A stretch of 64,000 nt of DNA from Roseomonas xinghualingensis. GTDB taxonomy: Bacteria > Pseudomonadota > Alphaproteobacteria > Acetobacterales > Acetobacteraceae. The notes under the pieces are model-generated. The model was not told the DNA's origin, made no database searches, and saw nothing but the letters and a program-made list of their open reading frames with translations. Positions 34,883 through 42,824 of the stretch are shown piece after piece. The position numbers and the translations under genes were made by a program. The stretch spans positions 81,686 through 145,685 of the forward strand of contig NZ_JAOXLP010000010.1 of assembly GCF_025791835.1 (NCBI RefSeq). The letters run 5' to 3'. How positions within the stretch are numbered: position 1 is the first letter of the stretch; the number at the start of each line of letters is the position of its first letter.

Positions 34883-35236
34883 TCAGACATCCAGGATGGG
34901 CATGAAGCCGCCGAAGATCATGCGCTTTCCGTCGAAGGGCATTTCGGCGCGCATGGCCTCCGTGCGCGGGTCGTTCATGAACTTCTGATGCGCGGCATCG
35001 CGTGCTTCCCTGGACGGGAATTCGATCCAACTGAACACCACCACCTCACCCTCCCGCGCGTCCACCGCGCGGCGGAAATCGGTCAGCTTGCCGTCCGGGA
35101 CATCGTCCCCCCAGCACTCGACCAGGCGCGTCGCACCGAATTCCTTGAACAGGGGAGCAGCCTCCGCAGCATGCTTGCGGTAGCTCTCCTTGTGGGCGGC
35201 AGGAACGGCCAGCACGAAGCCTTCGACATACTTCAT
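34883..35236 (-). CDS. DUF1428 family protein
   Basis: Protein of 117 aa, starting MKYVEGFVLAVPAAHKESYR, typical of DUF1428 (a ferredoxin-like dimeric alpha-beta fold). It also has DDVPDGKLTDF and the ending KRMIFGGFMPILDV. The role is unknown. It is divergent from a MarR regulator, with a palindromic operator between them, and is followed closely by the VOC protein gene. That suggests one regulated stress or detoxification unit. The start at 35236 follows GGGAGAG. Confidence 0.82.
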   Translation of the reverse strand: MKYVEGFVLAVPAAHKESYRKHAAEAAPLFKEFGATRLVECWGDDVPDGKLTDFRRAVDAREGEVVVFSWIEFPSREARDAAHQKFMNDPRTEAMRAEMPFDGKRMIFGGFMPILDV

Positions 35237-35287
35237 CAGGACTCTCCCTCTTGCCTGGGGGCGGTCTGGCGCCTCCCTTGACGCTTT

Positions 35288-35301
35288 TGTTGATATCAAC
35301 A
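35288..35301. promoter_or_regulatory. Palindromic operator for the MarR regulator
   Basis: TGTTGATATCAACA is a perfect 14-bp palindrome in the 75-bp divergent gap between the DUF1428 gene (start 35236) and marR (start 35312). It lies 10 bp before marR. Both promoters would be covered by a MarR dimer, giving autorepression and control of DUF1428-VOC. Confidence 0.75.
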
Positions 35302-35311
35302 TAAATGAGCC

Positions 35312-35752
35312 ATGTCAAAACAGACCGGGTTCGAAACAACAATCGAGGTGCGTGATACCTGCCTGTGCCTGCATGTGCAGCGTGCCGCACGCGCCCTCGC
35401 CCGCCGCTTCGACGAGGCGCTGCGGCCGGTAGGGCTGACGAATGGACAGTTCTCGCTTCTGATGGCCCTCAACCGCCCTAACCCGCCGACGCTGGGCCCC
35501 GTCGCGCAGTTGCTGGCTATGGACCGCACGACGCTGACAGCCGCGCTGAAGCCACTGGACCGCGATGGCCTCGTTTCCGTTGAAGCGGCTCCGCATGACC
35601 GCCGCAGCCGCCTTCTTCGCCTGACGGAAAAGGGACATGAGGTACTGGCATCCGCCGTTCCGATCTGGCGCGACACCCATAACCTGATCGAAGCCGGGAT
35701 GCAGGGATTGGACCCTGACAGCCTAAGGGGCGCATTGAAGACGCTTTGCTAG
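35312..35752 (+). CDS. MarR family transcriptional regulator
   Basis: Winged-helix regulator of 146 aa. The recognition region is LAMDRTTLTAALKPLDRDGLV near 70-90 and the wing is HDRRSRLLRLTEKG near 94-107. Cys residues near the N-terminus (TCLCL, about 16-18) could sense oxidants or electrophiles as in OhrR-like proteins, but this is speculative. It is divergent from DUF1428-VOC and likely represses them and itself through the palindrome upstream. A copy of the dispersed repeat begins at its stop codon. Confidence 0.87.
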   Translation: MSKQTGFETTIEVRDTCLCLHVQRAARALARRFDEALRPVGLTNGQFSLLMALNRPNPPTLGPVAQLLAMDRTTLTAALKPLDRDGLVSVEAAPHDRRSRLLRLTEKGHEVLASAVPIWRDTHNLIEAGMQGLDPDSLRGALKTLC

Positions 35753-35822
35753 GGCAGATCGCCTCAAAGCGTGAACTGGCTCCACAAACAACATGCCGGA
35801 GCATTTCAACAGCAGCGTGCCA
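35750..35822 (-). repeat. Dispersed intergenic repeat, copy 3 (inverted)
   Basis: It runs in the opposite sense to copies 1 and 2. Shared blocks include GATCGCC, AAAGCGTGA, GGCT/CGCT, CAACA, CC-GGAGCAT and TT-AA. It starts at the marR stop and lies before the convergent serine-hydrolase gene. It marks the last high-G+C position before the lower-G+C block begins. Confidence 0.65.
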
Positions 35823-35924
35823 GCCCCGCGCAATACCCCATCAAAATGATGAAGGCAGGGATCCGGCACGATCCCCCGGCGCTGCATCCATCCTTGCCGG
35901 CACTAACTGCGCCTGCATCGTGGC

Positions 35925-37286
35925 TCACCTTGATTTCAAATATTCCGCCACAGCCCGGAACGCCGGAAGTGAGGTAGGATCGATCAGCGTATTTTCTGCG
36001 CGCGGGAAGGATGCAAAGCGCACCAGCACCATCTGCGCTGACGGATCCACGTAGATCGTCTGCCCGTGTACGCCACGGGCGGCGATGATGCCGTCATCTC
36101 CGGGATAGACCCACCACATGCTGGAATAGCTGCCGCCCACCAGCGCCGGGTAGGCGGTGCCGAATTTCGCTGGATCGCCGCCCGCGCGAATCCGCTGCAC
36201 CACCTCCGCCGGGAATAGCCGCTCGCCATTGATAACGCCTTCATTCAGCATCAGAAGGCCGATCCGGCCCAGGTCACGCAGACCGGCGCTCAGGCCTCCC
36301 CCGGCGTAGGGCACGCCCTTGCCGTCAACCGTCATATAGGCGCCCTGTTCGGCTCCCATCCGGCGCCATAACCGTTCGGAGGCAAGATCAGTCACCGATT
36401 TTCCGGACACACGCGAGATGATCCAGCCCAGCATGTCCGAGTTGACTGTCTTGTAGTGGAACGCCTCGCCATGCTGACCCTCCGGCTGCACCTGCCGGAG
36501 ATACGCCCAATATCCATTTGGGCCCGTATAGCCCTCCGGCTTCGGGAAGGGGCTGGCGGCTGCGGAGTAAGCCCAGATGTCTGCGTTCGGGTCTGAATAA
36601 TCTTCCGAGTAGCGAAGACCGGTGGTCATATCCATCACCTGCTGCACCGTGGCAGAGCCGAACGCGCTGCTCCTGATTTCAGGGATGATCTCAGAGACCA
36701 GAGCCGTCTCATTGAGCTTCCCTTCCACGACAAGGATCTCGGCAAGGAGACCGGTGAGCGACTTGGTCATCGACATGGCGGCATGCTTGCCATCATCGTC
36801 AAGGCAGCCGAAATAGCGCTCATAAACCACACGCCCCTTGTGCACGATCAGCATTCCGTCTGTGTAGTTGGCGTAGAGCGACTCTTCCCATGTCATCTCC
36901 CTATCGCCACTGATCGGCATGAACCTCAGGGCATCGATCGCTTGCCGCTCCCTCTCCAGTTCCTGCGCTGGGAGATACTGAAGTGGGACAGGCGCTCCAA
37001 GGCCGCGACTGATCCCCTCCGTCGGAAGCAACTCACGCATATGGCAGACTGACCAGCGCAAACGCGGGAAGCTGAAATAGACCGACGCGGGTTGCGTAAT
37101 GAGCTTATCTTTCGGGGGTGGAAAACCCTGCATCCATCCCATTCTTCTGGGGTCAGACTCCTGCGCCGAAAGTGTGCCCGGTTGGATGCCATCTCTTGTG
37201 GCCGCTTGGCTGATTGCTTCAGATGCCGATCCGAGTGCCATGGCAATGCCCGTTGCAAGAGCGACATAAGTGGTTAACCACGACAT
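35925..37286 (-). CDS. Serine hydrolase, class C beta-lactamase/NylB-like
   Basis: Exported hydrolase of 453 aa. A signal-like N-terminus (MSWLTTYVALATGIAMALG) is followed by a long region and the SxxK motif in AMSMTKSLTG near 190. A Tyr in FHYKTVNSDML and a GGLSAGLRDLGRIG segment complete the fold. Family members include 6-aminohexanoate-dimer hydrolase and esterases, so beta-lactam hydrolysis should not be assumed. The start at 37286 follows GGGAGA. Base composition is lower in G+C than the genes to its left, so it may belong to the acquired block. Confidence 0.8.
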   Translation of the reverse strand: MSWLTTYVALATGIAMALGSASEAISQAATRDGIQPGTLSAQESDPRRMGWMQGFPPPKDKLITQPASVYFSFPRLRWSVCHMRELLPTEGISRGLGAPVPLQYLPAQELERERQAIDALRFMPISGDREMTWEESLYANYTDGMLIVHKGRVVYERYFGCLDDDGKHAAMSMTKSLTGLLAEILVVEGKLNETALVSEIIPEIRSSAFGSATVQQVMDMTTGLRYSEDYSDPNADIWAYSAAASPFPKPEGYTGPNGYWAYLRQVQPEGQHGEAFHYKTVNSDMLGWIISRVSGKSVTDLASERLWRRMGAEQGAYMTVDGKGVPYAGGGLSAGLRDLGRIGLLMLNEGVINGERLFPAEVVQRIRAGGDPAKFGTAYPALVGGSYSSMWWVYPGDDGIIAARGVHGQTIYVDPSAQMVLVRFASFPRAENTLIDPTSLPAFRAVAEYLKSR

Positions 37287-37368
37287 TGAAGAATCTCCCA
37301 CCCATTGAGCAATACCTGGGCATTTTAGGATGGAGGGGCAGCAGGAACCGGCCTCTGCAGAGTGAGCA

Positions 37369-37788
37369 TCAGACGGGTGCGGCGAGATGGGCGAACGGCT
37401 GATGCATGATCGCTTGCCGCAGACGGGGCGGATTGGGTGATGGCGGCGGCCCCGGGATGCGGAGCGGCATTTTCCCCCGGCTAGCCTGGCGGTGTTGGGC
37501 AAGGCGGAGATGCCGCAGATAGGCAAAGGCAATGCAGGTCATCAGCGCGTGTCGGTACAGCCCGATCCAGGAGCGCCACTCGCCCACCAGGCCGACCGAG
37601 AACTCGCCCTTCATGGGCAGCGCCGTATCGTCGGTCACGAGGCACGCCCCCAGAGCGGGCCATCGTCCAGGCCCGTCGCGTCTTCCACGCCACCACATCG
37701 AGAAATGGCACAAGCCAGGTATCCGGACCGACCGCACCACGAACAGCACCTGCCATGGCAGCCTCCTGCCAAGGTTACTGTCCCACAA
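37369..37788 (-). pseudogene. IS701-like transposase remnant (internally deleted)
   Basis: An open frame of 139 codons joins two parts of a transposase. The first is an N-terminal catalytic segment (TDDTALPMKGEFSVGL, with the DD of the DDE core). The second is the C-terminal end (EWRSWIGLYRHALMTCIAFA, then PGPPPSPNPPRLRQAI). Between them most of the catalytic domain is missing. No intact element ends are visible. It lies at the left edge of the nickel/urease block and is likely a relic of its acquisition or later rearrangement. Confidence 0.7.
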
Positions 37789-37920
37789 GTCGGCCGACCA
37801 CGACGCGTCTGCAAGTACTCAGGCCGCGCTAATCGTTGAGTGTTAGCAATAATGCTGTAAAAGTCAGAGCCGGCACTCTATGGGCCGCAGGCACCTGTTG
37901 CGATCCGAGGACCGTGCAAG

Positions 37921-39243
37921 ATGCGCCTAAGGGTAGTGGCCATATTCAGCGTGATGCTCTGCGCCGCGCCTGCCGGTGCGCAGGACATCGCTGCTGGGGA
38001 GAACACGCCCCTTTGCGAAGAAGGTGTTCGCATCGCCGCCGGAACCTGTCTCGCGGGGGAACTGCTGGTCGATGGTTTTGCCAACCTCCGCGGCGGTGTC
38101 CGGCGCGGCGTTGCCGCACTCGTGCTGTTGGAACTGGGCCTGAACGTCGATCTCGGGACCGTTACTGGCATCAAGGGATGGAGCTTCGGTGCCGGTATTT
38201 TCGGGATCTACGGGCGGCAGCCCACTCCAACCCTGATTGGTAGCCTGGCGCCTGTGAGCAGCGCTGAGGCGCTATCGACGCTGAGGCTTTCTGAACTCTG
38301 GCTGGAACGCCGCTTCGATGGCGTGGCTTCAGTTCGCTTCGGGCAACTCGCGGCGGATGCTGAGTTCTTCACGGCGGAGGCGACGGAGCATCTGACCAAC
38401 GGCACCTTCGGCTGGCCTCTCGGCATGTCCACCGCCCTGCCATCCGGCGGCCCGGCTTACCCTCTGTCGGCACCGGGCATTCGCCTGGAACTGGGTGATC
38501 CCACCGAAGAGTGGGGGCTGCGCCTGGCGGTGTTCTCCGGAGATCCCGGAGGGCGCTACGGGATCGGCACCGATCCCCAGCGTCACAACCGCTTTGGAAC
38601 GAACTTCTCCTTCGCCGGTGGCGCTTTCTACCTCGCGGAGGCTGCCATAGGCGCGCGTCGCCCGGTCGACGGCCAGCCCAGGCCATGGGTGCTGAAGGTG
38701 GGCGCCTGGAGGCACACCGGCGGCTTCGATGATCAACGCGGAGATCCGGCTCTCTACACTACGATCGCTTCCGGCATTCGCCCGGACCCGGAAGGCCCCA
38801 TCCCTCGCCGCCACGGCAATCACGGATTCTATACGGTGGGCGAGGCGATACTCTGGCGGAACGGGTCGTCTAAGCTCGCGGTATTCGGGCGGATCTCCGC
38901 CACCCCGGCGGATCGCAATCCTCTGTCCTTGTATGCTGATGCCGGCTTTGCCTGGCGAGAGCCTTTCGGGCGCGAGGGAGACACGCTGTCATTCGGTGTG
39001 GCCTATGCACGCGCCAGCGGCGAAGGACGGGCACTGGATCGCGCTTTGGGCCTGCCTCTCCGCGACCGGGAAGTGGTGGCGCAGTTGAACTACGAGTTCC
39101 AGGTACTGCCTGACCGCCTGTATGTGAGGCCCCTGCTCCAATGGGTATCTCACCCCAATGCTGGCGCCCAGGACGATCGCGTGACGGACGGACGGATCCG
39201 CGACGCGGTAACGGTGGGAGTAAGGGTGCGGATTACTCTGTGA
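37921..39243 (+). CDS. OprB-family carbohydrate-selective porin
   Basis: Outer-membrane beta-barrel of 440 aa. The signal peptide MRLRVVAIFSVMLCAAPAGA is followed by a mature N-terminus with two Cys, LCEEGVRIAAGTCLAGE. The OprB signatures are RLSELWLERRFDGVASVRFGQ near 120-140 and a C-terminal strand ending VTVGVRVRITL. OprB proteins pass sugars, but here the gene sits beside the nickel importer, so nickel complexes or urea are alternative cargo (inference). It is convergent with nikO and has no other operon partner. Confidence 0.8.
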   Translation: MRLRVVAIFSVMLCAAPAGAQDIAAGENTPLCEEGVRIAAGTCLAGELLVDGFANLRGGVRRGVAALVLLELGLNVDLGTVTGIKGWSFGAGIFGIYGRQPTPTLIGSLAPVSSAEALSTLRLSELWLERRFDGVASVRFGQLAADAEFFTAEATEHLTNGTFGWPLGMSTALPSGGPAYPLSAPGIRLELGDPTEEWGLRLAVFSGDPGGRYGIGTDPQRHNRFGTNFSFAGGAFYLAEAAIGARRPVDGQPRPWVLKVGAWRHTGGFDDQRGDPALYTTIASGIRPDPEGPIPRRHGNHGFYTVGEAILWRNGSSKLAVFGRISATPADRNPLSLYADAGFAWREPFGREGDTLSFGVAYARASGEGRALDRALGLPLRDREVVAQLNYEFQVLPDRLYVRPLLQWVSHPNAGAQDDRVTDGRIRDAVTVGVRVRITL

Positions 39244-39352
39244 CCGACGACTTTCTAAATCCGGCGGTTCACGCCGCGCTCCAACACGGCAACAAGATCA
39301 TGCCGGTCCGGCCAGCAGCACCCGCAATCCTATCGTCATCAGGGCGGCAACA

Positions 39353-40009
39353 TTACGCTGGGCTCGCATAAAGGTGGCCGCCATGAATTGCCATGGCATG
39401 GCTCGCCAGCTCCGACACCAATCCATCATCGTGAGATACGAGAAGCATTGCTCCGGGAAAGGTGCGCAAGCTGTTCTTCAGGCGCTGCCCGTGCTCCGCA
39501 TCAACGCCATTCGTCGGCTCGTCGAGCAGAAGGACGTCCGGCCGCATGGCCAACAGCCCCGCGAGACAAACAAGCCTCTTCTCCCCGCCTGAAAGGTGAT
39601 GGCTGATCCGATCGGCCAAATGACTGATATCGAGTTCCTCAAGAGCCGCATGTGCACGTTCCACGGCTTCCGAATGCGTGTATCCGATGTTCAACGGTCC
39701 GAAGGACACGTCCTCGATAACGGTAGGGCAGAAGAGTTGGTCGTCGCTGTCCTGGAAGAGGAATCCAATGCGGGAACGGAACTTACGGAATTGGTATTCC
39801 TCCGTGCAGGTATTACCGAAGAGCTCGACGCGCCCGCTCGTCGCGCGATCGAGCCCCACGATGCTGCGCAGAAGGGTTGACTTGCCGGCACCGTTTGCAC
39901 CAACGATCGCCAGCCTATCCCGTGTTCCCACGGTGAGGCTGACATCCACAAGCACCGAGATGCCTCCCCGGGCCACGGTTACTTGATGAAGTGCGATTAC
40001 GTTGGTCAA
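39353..40009 (-). CDS. nikO: Nickel ECF transporter ATP-binding protein
   Basis: ABC ATPase of 218 aa: Walker A GANGAGKST, Q-loop FLFQDSDDQLFCPTV, signature LSGGEKRLVCLAG, Walker B LLLDEPTNGVD and switch His in LLVSHDDG. The FQDSDDQLF motif is typical of energy-coupling factor (CbiO/NikO) ATPases. The TTG at 40009 overlaps the nikQ stop. Last gene of nikKMLQO. It is about 50 aa shorter than many CbiO proteins, lacking the C-terminal extension. Confidence 0.88.
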   Translation of the reverse strand: MTNVIALHQVTVARGGISVLVDVSLTVGTRDRLAIVGANGAGKSTLLRSIVGLDRATSGRVELFGNTCTEEYQFRKFRSRIGFLFQDSDDQLFCPTVIEDVSFGPLNIGYTHSEAVERAHAALEELDISHLADRISHHLSGGEKRLVCLAGLLAMRPDVLLLDEPTNGVDAEHGQRLKNSLRTFPGAMLLVSHDDGLVSELASHAMAIHGGHLYASPA

Positions 40010-40716
40010 AGCCGATCCACCAGCAATGCCATGACGCCCACCCCGGCGACGCACCCGAAGGCGACCCAGTCCCACCGCGTTGGAGATGGCTGGGTGCGGT
40101 AGGGGAAGCTCCCCGTATAACCGCGGCAAAGCATCGCTTCCTCGACCCTTTGTGCCCGATCCAGAGCCCGCACGAGAAGCATCCCAATTAGATTGCCATA
40201 GCTGCGCCACGTGTGCCGGTTCGAGCGCGGCTGGAAGCCGCGCGCACGCATTGCTTCATGCAGACGCTGTGCCTCTGCGTAGAGAATAGAGTGGTAACGT
40301 ATGGTCATCACGAACAGACGGATCAGCCGCTCCGGCACATGCAGGCCGCGCAACGCGACGCCCAGGCGCACGGGTTCAACATTACCGAGAAGTGCCGTTA
40401 TCAGAAGAACCGACGACATGACCTTGCTTGCTATCAAGGCAGTGCGCCAAACGCCTTCCATGCTTGCCGACAAAGGGCCAAGGGTAAACAGCGGCTGCCC
40501 GGCCATGGTAAATGGCACTGTCAGGAAAAGCAGCAGCACGAATGCCTCAACATGCAGGAGCCGCCGCCAGCGACGAGCATCTGGCGCGGCACATGCCACC
40601 GCAAGCAGCACGGCAATCAGCAGCCCCGCTGACACCGCAAGCGACTGCAGTTGCGATATCTCAGCAACCGCAACAAAGGTTGCAATGAGCCGGAGCCGTA
40701 GTTCGGTGGGTGACAT
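40006..40716 (-). CDS. nikQ: Nickel ECF transporter transmembrane protein
   Basis: T-component of 236 aa with four or five membrane helices. The cytoplasmic coupling motifs are EAMRARGF near residue 160 and EEAMLCRGY near 195, each with the A-R-G pattern that contacts the ATPase. The ATG at 40716 shares a base with the nikL stop (TGATG). It joins the S-unit NikM with NikO. Confidence 0.86.
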   Translation of the reverse strand: MSPTELRLRLIATFVAVAEISQLQSLAVSAGLLIAVLLAVACAAPDARRWRRLLHVEAFVLLLFLTVPFTMAGQPLFTLGPLSASMEGVWRTALIASKVMSSVLLITALLGNVEPVRLGVALRGLHVPERLIRLFVMTIRYHSILYAEAQRLHEAMRARGFQPRSNRHTWRSYGNLIGMLLVRALDRAQRVEEAMLCRGYTGSFPYRTQPSPTRWDWVAFGCVAGVGVMALLVDRL

Positions 40717-41285
40717 CAGCGCCGCCTCGCTCGTGCCCACAGTGCTGTTCCCACAACTCCAGCGATGAAGAACAGACCTGAAAGAACGTCAATGAATCGC
40801 AAGCGAGCATCCATCTGCTCGACCCGTTCGAGTACCGGCCCCACTTGGCGCTGGACCGCAGCTTCAACCAATACGGCAAGCTGCCGATCAGCTGAGGGCT
40901 GAAGTGGACTTGCACCGGCCTCCGTCAAACTGCCGGCAGAATTGGACGCCGGCGCGGCGCCTGCACCTGCAATCCGGGCAGCCGGCAGCGTGATGGATGC
41001 GACATGCGCCTCGTGGGTATCGACTGTGATGGTGACGTCGGACGTGATAGGCGTGATCAGTTCGAATGCAAAGCGCCCTTCACCATCGGTTGTGCCCGAC
41101 GCGATGGCCCTCCCCTGAGCGTCCTTTGCCGTCCACGAACTGCCCCCTGCCCTGCCGCCACCAACGAAGAAGGCGTATCCACCGACGGAATTACCCTGCG
41201 CGGCAGCAAACAGCTTCAGATTGTGGGCGTGCGCAGGCGCGCAGAGCATAACAGCCAGGAGGGCCCCGAGCAGAGCGCGCGTCAT
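40716..41285 (-). CDS. nikL: Nickel transporter accessory protein NikL
   Basis: Protein of 189 aa. The signal peptide ends CAPAHA, leaving a mature N-terminus HNLKLFAAAQG with His first. A Greek-key-like domain follows (DAQGRAIASGTTDGEGRFAF), then a coiled segment and a C-terminal membrane helix near 167-183. NikL-type proteins help the NikMQO importer and present metal through the N-terminal His. The ATG overlaps the nikM stop (ATGA). Confidence 0.8.
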   Translation of the reverse strand: MTRALLGALLAVMLCAPAHAHNLKLFAAAQGNSVGGYAFFVGGGRAGGSSWTAKDAQGRAIASGTTDGEGRFAFELITPITSDVTITVDTHEAHVASITLPAARIAGAGAAPASNSAGSLTEAGASPLQPSADRQLAVLVEAAVQRQVGPVLERVEQMDARLRFIDVLSGLFFIAGVVGTALWARARRR

Positions 41286-41896
41286 GGCGCCAACGGCCTT
41301 AGTGCCTCAGGCTGCACACGGCCGAGGAAAGCGACGATGCCTGCCGTGACAAAGCCTTCGCCAATGGCGAGTGGAACATAGGTAGCAATCAGCACCCTGG
41401 CGGCCGGCATGTATTCTGAAGCCGACAGCATCAACGAGAGCGCGACGAGCCCGCCCGTTCCCAGTACCGATAATGCCCCAGCCGCGCCCCCAAGCGCCAT
41501 CCGCACCGCGCTTCCGTGCGTATTGCGGATGGCCGGCCTAAGGAGCGCCGCGAAGACAACTCCCGGCAAGGCCAGATTGACGGTGTTGATACCCAGCGTC
41601 GTCAAGCCGCCAAAACCGAACAGAAGGGCTTGCAGAAGCAGGATCGCCAGCACTGCGGGGAAGGCGCCAGTGCCGAGCATGATGGCCATAATCGCGGAGA
41701 GAATAACATGCACGCTCGACGGCCCCACCGGCACGGCAATCAGGGAGCTGGCAAACGCGGCGGCCGACAGGATGCCTGCCCGTGGGAGCATGCGGTCATC
41801 GAGCCGGCGCAGCCCCAGCCCGACACCGACTGCGGCGATGACGCCACCGCCGATCAAGACAGGCGCGGAGAGGATCCCATCGGGAATATGTGCCAT
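41282..41896 (-). CDS. nikM: Nickel ECF transporter substrate-specific component
   Basis: S-component of 204 aa with about six helices. It begins MAHIPDGILSAPV. In NikM/CbiM a His at mature position 2 and another near position 67 bind the metal. Here Ala2 should permit removal of Met1, putting His at mature position 2, and GPSSVHVIL supplies the second His. It binds Ni2+ (Co2+ is the alternative, but the urease genes favour nickel). It overlaps nikL and follows nikK by 12 bp. Confidence 0.88.
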   Translation of the reverse strand: MAHIPDGILSAPVLIGGGVIAAVGVGLGLRRLDDRMLPRAGILSAAAFASSLIAVPVGPSSVHVILSAIMAIMLGTGAFPAVLAILLLQALLFGFGGLTTLGINTVNLALPGVVFAALLRPAIRNTHGSAVRMALGGAAGALSVLGTGGLVALSLMLSASEYMPAARVLIATYVPLAIGEGFVTAGIVAFLGRVQPEALRPLAP

Positions 41897-41908
41897 CTGA
41901 GCCTCATT

Positions 41909-42679
41909 TCAGCCCATGTCCGTCGCCTTCACCCAGATCAGGGCACCCTCTTCCACCGGAACTTGATTTCCATCCGGCGAAAGTCGCGGCCTCTCCGCTT
42001 CGAGCAGAGCGGCAAAGCCCCACCATCCGGCTCTCGGTATCGCATAGGTGAAGGTGCCGTTCGCGTCCGCCCTGATGACCTGCGTGGTGAAAGCGTCATT
42101 GGGCGCCGCCACCGAGCCATCATTGACGAACGCCACCTCCACTTCCGCAAAGGGAACCGGCTGGCTCTCCCTGAGGACGACGCCGGAGAACACGTTTCCG
42201 GTCCATATGCCAATCGGGCGGGTGAGTGGCCGGATCTCGACCGGAAGGCCAACCAGCGCGTCCCACCCCTCCCCCGACGCGAAGCTATCGACCACTACCT
42301 TGGCGTAGTGAAGGATGAACTTGCCCTCGGCCTGTTCCCAATAGGGCTGGGGCTCGACAAAGAAGACCGCCGCGCCGGGTTCCGTAAGATCATGCGTCAG
42401 GGTCCATGCCCCTTTGCCATCGACCGGGCTTCTGACGACCTGCCCGCTCAGATCCGTCTGCCGTCCGCCCTTCAGCACGCCAACGCGCGCCGGCCTCTCC
42501 ATCTCCATGACTGGGCCACGCTCGAAGGGGTGGGTGAAGATGAGGCCCAGGGTCACCTGGCCGCCTTGGGGAAGGACGTCGGCGGACGGTATGATCTCCT
42601 GAAAATGCGCAACCGCGGGACTGGCCCATATTACTAAGCCACATAGTCCGAGGCGAAGCGACGACACGAAACCGGTCAT
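41909..42679 (-). CDS. nikK: DUF4198 periplasmic nickel-uptake protein (NikK-like)
   Basis: Exported protein of 256 aa. The signal peptide ends WASPAVA and the mature protein starts HFQEIIPSADVLP, with an exposed N-terminal His, as in NikK/DUF4198. It probably captures metal in the periplasm and hands it to NikMQO. The start at 42679 is preferred because a longer form from 42742 would read through the NikR operator (42692-42719). First gene of the nik operon. Confidence 0.78.
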   Translation of the reverse strand: MTGFVSSLRLGLCGLVIWASPAVAHFQEIIPSADVLPQGGQVTLGLIFTHPFERGPVMEMERPARVGVLKGGRQTDLSGQVVRSPVDGKGAWTLTHDLTEPGAAVFFVEPQPYWEQAEGKFILHYAKVVVDSFASGEGWDALVGLPVEIRPLTRPIGIWTGNVFSGVVLRESQPVPFAEVEVAFVNDGSVAAPNDAFTTQVIRADANGTFTYAIPRAGWWGFAALLEAERPRLSPDGNQVPVEEGALIWVKATDMG

Positions 42680-42691
42680 GGGAGGGCTCGC

Positions 42692-42719
42692 GTATGAATT
42701 TTCGCAATCGGAATCATAC
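42692..42719. promoter_or_regulatory. NikR box, GTATGA-N16-TCATAC
   Basis: GTATGA (42692-42697) and TCATAC (42714-42719) are separated by exactly 16 bases, identical to the E. coli NikR operator rule. It lies just upstream of nikK (start 42679) and about 105 bp before nikR, in their shared divergent region. It would shut the nickel importer when nickel is plentiful. Confidence 0.88.
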
Positions 42720-42824
42720 AAAGATAGCTCTCGCTCCATCAAGTGAATCCAGCAAGAAGTCCAATGTTTAATTTGCGCCTCCGCTGCCGTTACATGAAAT
42801 CTTCAAATTAGGAGGAGGGTGCGC

